DNA of 64,000 nucleotides from positions 422,666 through 486,665 of the forward strand of contig QANY01007196.1 in NCBI GenBank assembly GCA_003255025.1, in the 5' to 3' direction. Every line of letters starts with the position of its first letter. The stretch's first letter is position 1. A program made the translations under genes and the position numbers. Below, piece after piece: positions 12,716 to 22,925 of the stretch. This DNA is from Datisca glomerata (Eukaryota > Streptophyta > Magnoliopsida > Cucurbitales > Datiscaceae). The notes beneath the pieces are model-generated. The model was not told the origin of the DNA and did no database searches. It saw nothing but the letters and a program-made list of their open reading frames with translations.

Positions 12716-13389
12716 CTTTTGTAAAGACGACTTCATTAAAGTAGAAGACGTCTTCGTCTTTATAAAAGACATATTCATTAATAGTAGAAGACGTCATTAT
12801 AAAAGACACATTCATTAATAGTAGAAGACATTTTTTATAATGACGCCTTTAACACTACCTTTAAAAATCGCAATACAGAAAGCAGAGTTTACTATCATTT
12901 CGCGAACAAAAAGCCCACGAACAAAAAGCCCATCAGCCCGTCGATTGTGGCAGGAGTTTACTGTAATTTCACTGGCATTACACACTTTCACTCTTATCTC
13001 ACTCTCATTCACAAAAAAAAAATTTCAATCTCTCAAATCACTTGCAGGAACTCCTCAAACCCTAAGTATATTTCTAACTCTTTTGATCTCTTAAATTTGT
13101 TCTTCAAATCTTGAAATTGTTCATTTTTTATGAATGTTGTCTGAATATATTTAATCAATTTTGTAATATCTCTCTTTAATGTCTCTCAAACCCTAGATTT
13201 TCATGTGTTTTGGGTTCTCAAAATTTAGACGCATTTTTTCAATAATGTGATGTTTGAACTCTTAATTTATAAAATTTTATTTATGAATGAGTTGATATAT
13301 TATGAAATTGTAGTTATTAACTTTGAATTTGTACATTAATTTGTAAAATTTTTAGATTTAGTTCTGAAATTATTGTGTATTGCTTAGCA

Positions 13390-13842
13390 AGTTGACAAAT
13401 TGGGGAAAGGCCTATGATAGTTTTATGTTACATGAATGGTAATGTCGTAATCGGTGCAAGGAGTTTCTTATGATCAAGGGAAATTATAATTCATAAGAAA
13501 ATTACTTTTAACGAGCTATATAACACTTTATGTGAAGCTTTATCAATTGACCGTCTACATTAAAACTTAGACATAGTTTATCGTTATCCATTTACTCTTG
13601 GTGTTGGGTCATTCAACTATGTGAAATTTCTGATACGAAATAATAATGATGCTCATGTGACATTTACTATTGTGCTTCAAATTCCTCCGCCAAATACAAT
13701 TGAGTTATATTTAACCAAAAATGCTAGAGATATAGGATGTCTTAGCATAAACTTGTATAATGACAATATGTGTGGTGGAGTTGAGGTACATGATAGTGCA
13801 ACAATTTCTTCTCCATTCCATGACAATGTTCTGCATGATTGA
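13390..13842 (+). pseudogene. MULE transposase N-terminal fragment
   Basis: Broken frames read FNELYNTLCEALSID, then LDIVYRYPF, GSFNYVKFLIRNNND and PPPNTIELYL. This arrangement is familiar from the N-terminal region of plant MULE transposases, where a TY(D/E)EL helix and a conserved YR-P stretch precede the zinc finger and DDE core. Stops interrupt it before 13621, and the catalytic core is absent. The last open stretch (13621-13842) is 73 codons. The call is by recalled pattern, so moderate confidence; a different unknown protein family cannot be excluded. Confidence 0.4.
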
Positions 13843-13904
13843 TGATTTTTGTATGCAGGTTAGATTGTTGTTGATTTTTGTATGTAGGTGCCAGCTTCTG
13901 CACT

Positions 13905-13967
13905 GAAGGCGTCTTTTGTAAAAATGACTTTTACCAACTGAAAGTCGTCTTTACAAAAGACGCCTTC
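13905..13967. repeat. Long hairpin at the right end of the MULE-like element
   Basis: Arms 13905-13930 and 13942-13967 pair over 26 positions with two mismatches, of which the outer 18 are perfect (GAAGGCGTCTTTTGTAAA against its complement). The loop is 11 nt. The right arm is also the inverted match to the element's left end. Confidence 0.8.
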
Positions 13968-14010
13968 CAACGTGACTAAATCCACCTTAGTTTTGGAATT
14001 AATTTCAAAA

Positions 14011-14262
14011 TTACCTTATTTCTAGAATTTTTTTTAAAATCACATTAAACCTAGAAATTTCCCACAAAAAAGAAGGGAATATGTCACATTGAGCACATTT
14101 TTCAGTTGCCACAGGAAAGTGAGTATGTGACATTGGGCACAATCTTAAATCCTTCGTTTCAGATAAAACCTCCATAGCCTTTTGCACTTGGTCCGCATCA
14201 CCTGTAGTGAAATCTATGAAAATTTTGTTGTTTAATTCGTTGTTTCTCACAAGAATTCTCAC
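14011..14262 (-). pseudogene. Unrecognised coding remnant, minus strand
   Basis: An open frame of 83 codons with protein-like composition, including FIDFTTGDADQVQKAMEVLS and then CPMSHTHFPVATEKCAQC. The CP-x7-F-x6-CAQC spacing could bind a metal. It keeps reading sensibly upstream (IGVRILVRNNEL) past the first Met, so it looks like one exon or a fragment of a larger protein. I do not recognise the family. It adjoins the MULE-like element, so it might be a captured host exon. No flanking exons are visible. Confidence 0.3.
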
Positions 14263-14860
14263 CCCAATAAGTTGATTTTTTTTGTCGTTTTAAAATTTTA
14301 ATATACACCCACGAGACAATCAACAACATTACTTGGTTTAGCATTTCAAAATAGTTAATAGCAGCAAACAAAATTTTCTGTTTAGAGGGCAGAATTTGAC
14401 GAATATCTGCAAAAGTAAAATGATAGAGTAAAATTCATAATATGTTATTTTTATGCCATTTATTTAAAAAAAAATCAAACAAATATGAAGCAATAATATA
14501 TCCTATCTCTTTTGCCTTATCATAAAACCACGAATTGATAATTCATCATGGTTCTTATATATGCTAAGTCATGAACCAACAATTAGGCAATACGTAGAGG
14601 ATGAGTAAAACTTGTCTATCTGTCAGGCGGAATATGACATCTGATGAGTAAAACTTGTCTAGCTGTCAGGAGGAACATGATCAAATTTGATTGTGATATA
14701 ATCTTTAACATATCTTGAGAAGATATCAAACTCAAAGCTTCAAGATTTAGTGTCTAATTATTTAATATTAAAACTCAAACTCGGAACATATATATCAAAC
14801 TCAACCCATAAATTTTAAACATTTGGTGGCCAAAAAGTGGCCCTTTAGAGATACGATCTC
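14263..14860. other. No gene seen
   Basis: AT-rich sequence with one short direct repeat: a phrase around GAGTAAAACTTGTCTA occurs at about 14602 and again at about 14645. Confidence 0.5.
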
Positions 14861-15194
14861 TTAAATTCTTGAACAATCACTAGTGTTGAAGTAGAATCTG
14901 TTCATTTTGAGGATTTTGTACAATCCATATTCTCTATACATTATGAACTCTTATTGTGTGTTAATGAGTGTTAGTGAAGCAATTACTTAGCCTACTATAA
15001 CTAAGTTAGTTAAGGCTTAGTTAATCTCTTACCGTTTCTATTAGAGTTAGTTTAACCTAACTATCTTCATGTATGTTAATACATATATTGTACTGATGCA
15101 ATGTTAATGGTTAATGAGAATAGCTCTCTCTTTGCATTCTCTCTCAAATTCTTAAGGCGAAAGTTCTCAAGAATCAAGTTCTTGATTTTTCGCG

Positions 15195-16300
15195 ATGGCA
15201 GCATCTACTTCATCTTCTTCTTCCACGTCTGTGTCGAGCACCTCTGTTGCTCAATCTTCAAATGTGCAAGTCCCAAGCTACCTAATTCCAATTACCATCC
15301 AATTAGATCGAAACAACTACATTTTTTGGCATACACAAGTCATTTCTATTGTGTGAGCATACGATCTTCAAGGATTTTTGTTTGTAACACAAGAGTTCCA
15401 TCTCAGTATCTCTTGCAGCAAGTAACAACATCTTCAAATAATGCCTCAGTTGAAAATCGAGGTGTAGCTGGTACTGTATAGGTGTTTAATCATGCTTACC
15501 TAAATTGGAAATGTAGTGATCAGTTTGTTTTCAGTTGGATTCTCTCATCGATTACAGAATCAATGCTCGATCACATAGTCAAATGTACAACTTCTTCAGA
15601 AATTTGGCAAGTATTGCAAGACTTGTTTGCAACCTACTCAAAGTCAAGAGTTCTTCAGCTCATAGTTTAGGTACAGTCTCAAAAAAGAAAGGTTTTTTGT
15701 CCATTAATGATTTCATTCTTAATATGCGTTCAATTGTAGACAATTTGTCTTCCTCAGGTCAAGTAATAACAAATGAAGCTTTTCTACATTCTTGGAGGTC
15801 TCACCAGTGACCATGAACCTGTCATTGTTAATCTCACATCAAGGCATGACCTTGTGTTTTTCCAAGAAGCACAATTTACTTCTCCAAAGTCAAGAAATAA
15901 GGATACAACAGTCCATTGTAGCAGCAAATGACACTGTTCCTACTTCTTTGAATGTGGTACACTATCACAGTTAAAGAGGAAGAGGGAGAGGAATTTCAAC
16001 TAATCAAGGAAGAGGAAGTTTCCGTCGTGGTCGTGGTCAGTATTAAGGTAACAGGCCAACACGTCAAATATGCAAACGCATAGGCCATAATGCTTTCAAT
16101 TGTTGGAACATATTTGATATAGAGTTTAAGCAATTTGAAAGTGTTCCACATGCAAATCTTGTGTCTCACACCCAAGGTCAGTACACATCATCAGCAGTGT
16201 ATAATGCATCATCTACACCAACTCAAGATGAGTCTTGATACATTGATAGTGGGGCTACCAATCATGTAACTTTAGATTTATCAAATCTGTCAATCAACTC
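15195..16300 (+). pseudogene. Copia gag and protease start, degenerate
   Basis: In shifting frames the sequence reads LIPITIQLDRNNYIFWHTQ and then SWILSSITESMLDHIVKCTT, the conserved gag of plant copia elements. A Gly/Arg-rich stretch (GRGRGISTNQGRGS) follows, then a CCHC zinc knuckle (CKRIGHNAFNCW, about 16070) and the start of the protease with YIDSGATNHVT (about 16240), which contains the catalytic Asp. Reading stops there. Many in-frame stops make it non-functional. Gag would form the particle and bind element RNA. Confidence 0.7.
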
Positions 16301-16303
16301 TGA

Positions 16304-16406
16304 TTAAATTCTTGAACAATCACTAGTGTTGAAGCAGAATATGTTCATTTTAAGGATTTTGTGCAACCCATACTCTCTATGCATTATGAACTCTTATTAT
16401 GTATTA
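16304..16406 (+). repeat. Second copy of the copia LTR-like segment
   Basis: About 103 bp matching 14861-14963 with roughly eight substitutions. It starts immediately after the protease motif and stops at a GA microsatellite (16407-16418). The match starts with TTAAATTCTTGAACAATCAC in both copies. Confidence 0.75.
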
Positions 16407-17156
16407 GAGAGAGAGAGCCTGCTTGGGGGTTGAAGAAGTTTGGATGCATGTAGCTCGAACGAGCTCGTACGAGCTTCGTAAAAGTTAGCATACTAGATTT
16501 TTGTTTTAGCTTCGAGAAGACACATATCAGATTTTGATAAGGCTGGAGAAGGTAAAGATGGTAATATATTTTGGTCAATTTTTTTTGGAAGTTAGGTGTA
16601 AATAGATATTTTGAAAAGTGTGTATAAGAGTGAGAAAGAGTGTAATTGATTTAGGAGAGGTATTTGGAAATGTAAACTTTTGTAATAAAGTGATAGTTAA
16701 AATAATGTATGATTGTTATTAACCAGGTTGAATTTATTTGTACAGTGTAAGCAAAAAATTATTTTTCTGTTTGTCGTAATAAAAAAATAGTGGATTAATT
16801 TTATTGGTCACGTTAATAAATTAGTTGGTAAGTATAACAAAATATATATAAGACATTGTGTTAAAAAGAAGCAATAAATAATTATTAATTTAATTACTCT
16901 CATATATTACATGTAAATTTTCAACAACTTTACTCAATTTTCTCAACCGCTTTACTCAAGTTTCATACCATACTAAACAAGCTAATCATATTTTTCAGTA
17001 ATTTTTTAACTTAATCATGTATTATCAAATATAGTTATCTTAAAAATTTATCATCTAACTTTACTATTTAAACTTGTCCATCAACATAATTTTTTCAGCA
17101 TTCTTACTTAACTAGAGCTAAATGGCCCATATATGTTAGATACTTTAGATGTCATG
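16407..17156. other. No gene seen
   Basis: AT-rich sequence beginning with a GA microsatellite. No domain recognised on either strand. Confidence 0.5.
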
Positions 17157-17209
17157 CACACATACACACACACACATACCACTCACACATACACACACAC
17201 ACACATACC

Positions 17210-17241
<32 letters not shown>

Positions 17242-17300
17242 CACTCACACATACACACAGACAACACACACGCACACACGCAACACACACACATAAGTAT
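17157..17300 (+). repeat. (CA)n-rich compound microsatellite
   Basis: ACACACAT and CACTCACACATA blocks in several copies, with a higher period of about 38-42 bp (CCACTCACACATA recurs). The reading frames through it are low complexity and not genes. Confidence 0.9.
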
Positions 17301-17450
17301 GTGTTATATATTATATATAGCATATATTGTTATATATGTTGTACATATTTATACAATGTAAATATTTTATTTACTTTATATACACCAGCCATATATAACA
17401 TAAATAACATATATATTTGTATGTTATTTATATATATATATATAGATATT
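17300..17450. repeat. (AT)n-rich tract
   Basis: Repeated TATATA and ATATAT segments following the CA repeat; nothing else is visible to 17710 beyond AT-rich filler. Confidence 0.7.
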
Positions 17451-17710
17451 AAAATGGGCTTAAAGAGAAAAAACTTTTGATTGTTTTTTTTTGCACTTTA
17501 AAGTCAATTAAAATACTAAACAATTCCACCCTTTAAAATTATTAAACGCGACAAATACTGAATAGAAACTTCTCCGCTAAATACAAGAAGTTGTCAACTT
17601 AACTTGCTCAATTCAAGAAGTTGTTACCTTCTTACCTACACCGTGTTTATGAATTTTCTAAGGATTAATTCACTCATAATAACATTGCACTCATGTTCTT
17701 GTTAGAATTA

Positions 17711-18061
17711 TGTTGATGCCGATAATCTCAACAGTACACGTGCTCTCCTCTTACGATCGAAATTTGCAAAATACAAATAAAGAAGCTAAAGAACAAGGGA
17801 AACTGGGGATGGTTTCCTAACCTGAGGGCATCCGATGCCTAAGTCAGTAATCTGGTAGAAGTTTGGCAGAGTTCTCTTAAGGGGAGAATTGCTTACCTTC
17901 ATTCTAGAGTAGGTGGAAGCATTTATACCTGAAGCCCACTAGGCTAGGTCGGCTTTCTTCTTTTGGGTGATCGAGCCCTAACGCCTTTATTTGATGAAAA
18001 CCTCTCGAGGTAGTGTGACACATGGCGCCGTGTTATTGGCAGTCAGGGAATGCCCATAACA
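17711..18061 (-). repeat. 3' LTR of fragment A
   Basis: TGTTGATGCC...CCCATAACA, 351 bp, with TG/CA ends. It aligns by eye with the LTR of element B (45219-45859): both carry an early CGATCG, a middle GCATCCGATRCTTAAGT-like phrase, and the AATGCCCATAA end. On the minus strand it is preceded by a purine-rich stretch (AACTGGAAGCAGC), a plausible polypurine tract. Confidence 0.65.
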
Positions 18062-18369
18062 GCTGCTTCCAGTTGAAGATTTAGGGGGTCTTTTTCGCCC
18101 AGATCTAAAGACTCCTCTATTCAGATTCTTTATTCGAACTAGCTGCATGTGGTAAAATGCCAAGAGTTTTGTTTTTCTCAAGCAATCCGCACTTGTGTTT
18201 GAATCTCGTTGAGTCGGGAGGCCCAAGATTAATTGAATTAACTGTCTCGTAGTCCTTTGACGTGACTTGACCACATCCGTATACCCTTACCTTTATTGAG
18301 ATTCAGAATTAGTCATTCCTTGGGAGTAGTGACAATGATGGCGCACGAGCGCGTGAAGAGGAGGGTGAG

Positions 18370-19860
18370 ATAGGAGCGAAGCTAGGACTTGGTTTCAATG
18401 GAGTCACTGATTCCGCTCCTCCTATTTATGTTTACGGTGTATTTTATATCATTATAATATATATGCATACACACATATGTATAAGGGATAGAGAAATACC
18501 AAGATATAAAACTACATTCGATAAATTTTCATTAAAATTCAAGTTTACAATTGTTATATGAATCACAAAATTACAACTATCCTCGATGACTTTTCATATT
18601 TTGGAACCGTTGTATGATTGCTTCATTCTCAATAGTATGATTGCGCAATTAATTTTTTATGAACTTCATCATTGTAGAAAATACCCTTTCAACTGAGGAA
18701 GTTGCAATTGGCAATATTAATGCTAGTTTTAGTAGTAGATAGACCAATGGATACACGTAATTTCTTTTCGTCTCTACTAACTTTCTAGCAAGATCACTAA
18801 TTCATTTTATTTATGAAAATTCAAGGCTCGTGCGCATATCAATAATATAAAGCTCAAGTTGGTCATCAAGTTTCATGAGATCTATTGGAGTAAAATCAGG
18901 TGGATACATGTGAGCAAGATGAAGCAACAATTGTTTATCAAAAGCAAAGAATGAATCACTTAGATTCAAACAAGAACACCGAGAAGCAACTTAGTAGTCA
19001 CCTCATTGAAACGATGATTAGAGTCTGAAGTTGCACATCAATGACAATGTAAAACAACGAAACCCAAAAATAATGCATGTTCATATACTCATTTTGAGGA
19101 GCTTTACATCGTGATCTTCCTAGAACCACATACCATTCATCCATATTTGGCACTAAGTTACCATTTTTGTCAAAAAATGCCACAACTTCACTTAATAAAG
19201 ACTCTCAGCCATCATACCTCACCGTATGCAATCGTTGTTTTTCCACCCTAACCTATGTCATGGCATTTACAATGTCTTGATATTTTCTTTGCAAGGCTTG
19301 GGATAACTGTGATACCCAATATTGTTTTCATCATATAAATAGTGAATGAAAACTCAAAAGAATCACATTCATAAGTGAACAATAATGGGATCCTCAACAT
19401 GTATCCCCAGCTTGTTGAAGACTAGTTTCTTGGTTCAAGCCTTGCCCACTTTGGAGTTCACATTTTTCTAATTCTTCCAAAATTTGAGAAGCTTGTTTCT
19501 CTCGAAGAACATCTCGACGCTTACAAGATGCTCTAATTATGTTCACCAAATCAAAAACACTGATATGATTGTTTGCAGTCCCCACAAATGCCAACTGAAG
19601 CTGATACGCAGAACAATGAATATAATGTGCAGATTCATTCTCATTCAAAATTAAAGATTTGAGACCGTAGATTTCACCTTTCTTCAATCATTTTGCCCCT
19701 ACTAAGATACTGAAACCCTTGTTAAAACTTCCTTCAATATCTCAAATTCAAAAGCCTTTTTCTTCACCTTGAATCGATTTACCTTTCCTTTCCTCCATTT
19801 CTTTTATTCTTCCATATTGCCTCAGAGTTTTGTCATAAAATTCCGTTAGTTTGGGCCTGT
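18370..19860 (-). mobile_element. hAT-superfamily element remnant
   Basis: A transposase pseudogene on the minus strand, with a GCGAAGCTAGGACTTGG end at about 18374 that resembles the usual hAT terminus (CAGTGGCGGAGC-type). The 5' end of the transposase gene is missing. It lies inside fragment A, so it inserted later. Confidence 0.6.
18590..19690 (-). pseudogene. hAT transposase (TTF-type zinc-finger / hAT dimerisation family), C-terminal part
   Basis: Minus-strand frames read YGLKSLILNENESAHYIHCS, CKRRDVLREKQASQ and LNQETSLQQAGDTC (19394-19687). Next come PNMDEWYVVLGRSR and MNMHYFWVSLFYIVIDVQLQ (18998-19183). Last is the dimerisation region LVYLLLKLALILPIATSSVE (about 18720). This order matches plant TTF-type/ZMYM1-like transposases: the middle of the RNase H-fold domain, then the C-terminal hAT dimerisation segment. 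Frameshifts and stops occur between the blocks and the BED/TTF N-terminus is absent. A working protein would cut and paste the element's DNA; this one cannot. Confidence 0.75.
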
Positions 19861-19949
19861 AGTTTCCTTTTTGTTGTCTCAAAAGACATTTTTAGAGGTT
19901 GTTTGTTTTTGTTCTGACAAATGCTTCTTATCATCGCCATCTTACTGTG

Positions 19950-20025
19950 GTAGGTTTCTTCTTATTTACTTTTTTTTTTATCTTAGTTTCTTTCCTCTAT
20001 CATCGCTTTTCTACCTTTCCCTCAG
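19950..20025 (+). other. Leader intron of the antisense gene in fragment A
   Basis: GTAGGT donor after TTACTGTG, and a pyrimidine-rich tract ending CCCTCAG, ten bases before the ATG. Element B keeps a matching GTAGGT...CCTAG intron at 46581-46666, so this is a conserved gene feature. Confidence 0.55.
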
Positions 20026-20034
20026 GTTTTCTTC

Positions 20035-20990
20035 ATGTCTGGGGGTTCTGGGGGATTCGTAGACTAGAAAAGTTGTGTTGATGCGTCGATCGAGGTCGCT
20101 GAACTCTGTGTCGATTCTAAGGCCCATATTGGTCTAAGCGAGGCCACTGACCGATGAGGGGCTGACAAAATATTCTTCCTCCCTGACCACGGATGAACAA
20201 GGTGTGTTTTAGAGGGCTTATCATCTCTCAGGCTACATCCAGTTATGGCTTCCTGAGGTGGGTAAGAAGATAAGCGCCCCACGGTATGGGGGAATTGAGA
20301 TGTACCTAGCCTTGTTAGAGTGTGGATAGAGGCTTCCCTTACATCCTTCCCTGAATGAGTGGTTCTCTACAATGGGTATAGCTTTGGTCCAGCTTCAACC
20401 TAACTCGTGGAGGGCTCTGGTTGGTTGTTGGGTGCTCTGGAGACTGCATCGTGGTGAGGACTTCATGTTAGATGATTTTTAAATTATGTTTCGGCTGAAG
20501 TCTCCCCCTAAGAGCAAGGTCAACAGGTACTTCCTCAAGAGCAGGGCTGCTATTATATCAGCACCTTTACTAGGGTGGTGAGAAGAATCGTGAGTGGAAT
20601 CCCATCTTGGTACAAGGACTAGAAGGATAGATGGTTCGTGATCTCTGGGTTCTAGAGGGTCTTCCTGGGGACTCGGAGCTCTTACAACCAGTCTCTCGAG
20701 TTTCAAAGGCTGTCGGTGTGCTTGCGCATCCAAGGGAAGGAGACCTGCTTGACCTTATTTTGGGTTCTAACTTATATTACTCTCTTTGCAGTGATTAAGA
20801 AGAGGCCGAGAAGATTTCCAACCCACCTCCAGTTCTGGATTTTTAGCCTGGCCAAGCTTCCTATTGAGAAACGTGCTTTCGACGCCCTTATCTAACCTAA
20901 GCCTCCTATTCTGAGCTGGTTTGTACCTGGACCTTCCAGAGGACATCACAACTGACCTCCCATTGAGGTCTGTTTGTAGGATTCTAGCTC
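20035..20990 (+). pseudogene. 'Putative gypsy type transposon' (Transposase_28) gene, fragment A
   Basis: The start ATG (SGGSGGF) is ten bases after the leader intron. In broken frames it then reads KYSSSLTTDEQGVF, YHLSGYIQLWLPEVGK, MYLALLECG, RLPLHPSLNEWFSTMGIAL, QLQPNSWRALVGCWVLWRLH and LKSPPKSKVNRYF. This is the order of the plant Transposase_28 domain. A downstream exon after a TTTGCAG acceptor (about 20790) reads IKKRPRRFPTHLQFW, matching the exon in element B's 566-bp unit (GKRKPKGLSAHLQAW). Several stops disable it. The biochemical role of this protein family is unknown; its home is in Tat-type retroelements. Confidence 0.65.
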
Positions 20991-21010
20991 AGGAAGCCTT
21001 AATTCCAAAG

Positions 21011-21436
21011 GGCCTAAGTGAAACAAAACAAATAAATACTTGAAAAAACTAATATGAGTTTGTGCATATTATTAGGGCGCCCTAACAAGTGAGAGCGCTT
21101 ATATCGAAGGAAAAAAAGGATTACATATGAGTCGGAAGAAACAAGGGTGGAAAGTCGCTACTTAAAGAATAAAACATTATATTTTTGTATTGCATGTATA
21201 CTTTTTTAAAATTTAAACTCAAAATTAATCATAATTATACATATCACATGCAACATTTTTGTGCTTTATCTAGTATGTTAAGATGATATTCAATGATAAT
21301 ATTGATTAAATGATATAATATTACTTACTAATTGCATGTAAGTATTATGGAAAAGGTCCACAAGTATTTAATACTTGGGTGTGGTATGAAGTTTGTCTCA
21401 TAGTCACAAGATACAAATCAAGAGTTCTTAATGACT
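21011..21436. other. No gene seen
   Basis: AT-rich sequence separating fragment A from the minus-strand copia element. Confidence 0.5.
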
Positions 21437-22915
21437 TGTTGTAGAATACAATCGAGTCAAGAATATTTACTTGATTACGCAGCGGAATAGATTGAAAAGA
21501 TGAATTACGTGTCAAATTTTATAGGAAATCATGAAAATGAACTCTCCACTTGTTCCACAATCCAAGAGCTCTTGATTTTGTATGTGAAATCTTGATTTTA
21601 GTGTTAGAGGAATGATTTTCTCTTTGTCTCTTCAATAGGGCCGAATTTCTTCTCCAATAATTAAAATGAAGTTGTCACCTTCCTAGAAATTAATGGTGGT
21701 TATTTATATTAACCACCATTGGTAGTTTTCATATGAAAAACTACCAATCATCCATTTTCAAACTCAGGTCAGGTCGACCCATCATGGGTGCCCGAATCTG
21801 AGTTTTCAAGCATCTCCCACTCGCACATGATGGGATAAAACAAATTTAATTACAAACAATTAAACATTCACATACTAATAAATTCATACGGGCAAATGGA
21901 TTGTGCGAGCCACGAGCACATATAAGAACTAGTCGCTATGAACCTATTAGAGATAACATAGCAATCCCAAAACTGAAGATTGTCTACTTGTCTCGCTATA
22001 CTACAGACATATTTGTTACATCAGTTCAAACATTTCTAATCCCTCAAAGAACAATGCTTGACTTAATCAAAACATGTATTCACAATCATGTACTAGCCAC
22101 TATGAGGTGACATAATTGGTCGACCGATGAACACATTTTAGATGTAGACAAAAAAAGGTCTTCCTTCCCTACATATATAGCTTAGCTTCAAATAAATTAC
22201 TTTCCTAGACATGTTCTATTAGGTCGAATTACCATAACCGTAGGTAACATGCTAAAGTAGCAACATTTATTTATCACTTCACTATATAGTCGAAAGTCAT
22301 ATAGGGCACAAAACTGAGGTTTCAAAGTACCTCAAAAGACTCATACAATGTGAGAGCAGGGATTCTATCTCACATTTTCCTCATCTAGTCGGAAAAGACA
22401 CATGTGGTATGTACACATGTTATAGTAGTTTTCTCTTCATAGAAAGAGTGTATGTCTATTATGATTTATATTGAACCATTATAAGGATCTTAGCTCAGTC
22501 ATAGATACTAAAATATTCCTCACACCTAGCTCGAGATCTTATTAGCTCGCTCCTCATAGCGCCTACCATAAGTTCTCGCATCCCGTCCACCAACCAGGCT
22601 ACACGATAGTGGGAATCATGTCGATCCATGAATTAGTATTTAGACCTCATCTTAACCTCTTGTCAAGGCGACAACCCAATTAAAGTACGCTTTGTTCACA
22701 CTTTCCAAATATTTCAAGTATACAATGTCTCATTTCAGCTCGCTCTTCAAGCGCCTGAGGTGACCGCTTGTATGAGTAAGTCGGTCTATGCCTGGTGATG
22801 TACATTTTCATTTTATCCAAACAGGATATGTGTGTTTCATGCTACAAATAAATAAAATAATGAATAGCATCAAGTTCATTAATTAATAATATTGATACAA
22901 AATGTACTGAAAATT
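21437..22915 (-). repeat. 3' LTR of the minus-strand copia
   Basis: TGTTGTAGAATACAATCGAG at the low end aligns with 25362 onward. It includes a hairpin (arms 21692-21702 and 21710-21720) and a near-perfect palindrome (21721-21745). The high-coordinate border is placed just past the RNase H stop and is approximate. Confidence 0.65.
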
Positions 22916-22925
22916 ACACATCATA

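Larger units (their letters stand above)
12716..13967. mobile_element. Decayed Mutator-like (MULE) deletion derivative
   Basis: An 18-bp sequence at 12716-12733 (CTTTTGTAAAGACGACTT) recurs as a perfect inverted copy at 13942-13959. Inside the left end, three copies of an approximately 37-bp sub-repeat (containing AAAAGACAYATTCATTAATA) follow one another. Between the ends are a leader-like stretch and the N-terminal part of a MULE-type transposase (13390-13842). Together these suggest a Mutator-like element that lost most of its transposase. The outer borders and a target-site duplication are not clear. Confidence 0.5.
14861..16406 (+). mobile_element. Ty1/copia fragment: LTR piece and gag region only
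   Basis: An LTR-like stretch (14861 to about 15140) leads into a decayed gag frame. A copy of the first 103 bp of the LTR-like stretch then closes the fragment at 16304-16406. RT, integrase and RNase H are absent, so this is a deletion product. No clear primer-binding site remains. Confidence 0.6.
17711..21000 (-). mobile_element. Tat-type gypsy element, fragment A (LTR plus antisense gene)
   Basis: The left end is an LTR in reverse orientation. The right part is a pseudogene for the 'putative gypsy type transposon' (Transposase_28) protein, reading on the + strand and so against the LTR. Extra antisense genes between pol and the 3' LTR, some carrying a DNA-transposon-associated domain, are described for Tat elements. 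A hAT element (about 18370-19860) has landed between LTR and gene. The gag-pol part is missing; the fragment ends near 21000. Confidence 0.6.

Noticed and set aside
17133..17480. Histidine/threonine-rich open frames across the CA repeat
   Set aside because: Pure product of the microsatellite period, with no start context or conserved content.
17987..18274. 95-codon minus-strand frame
   Set aside because: It crosses the border of the fragment A LTR and shows no domain; explained by LTR sequence.
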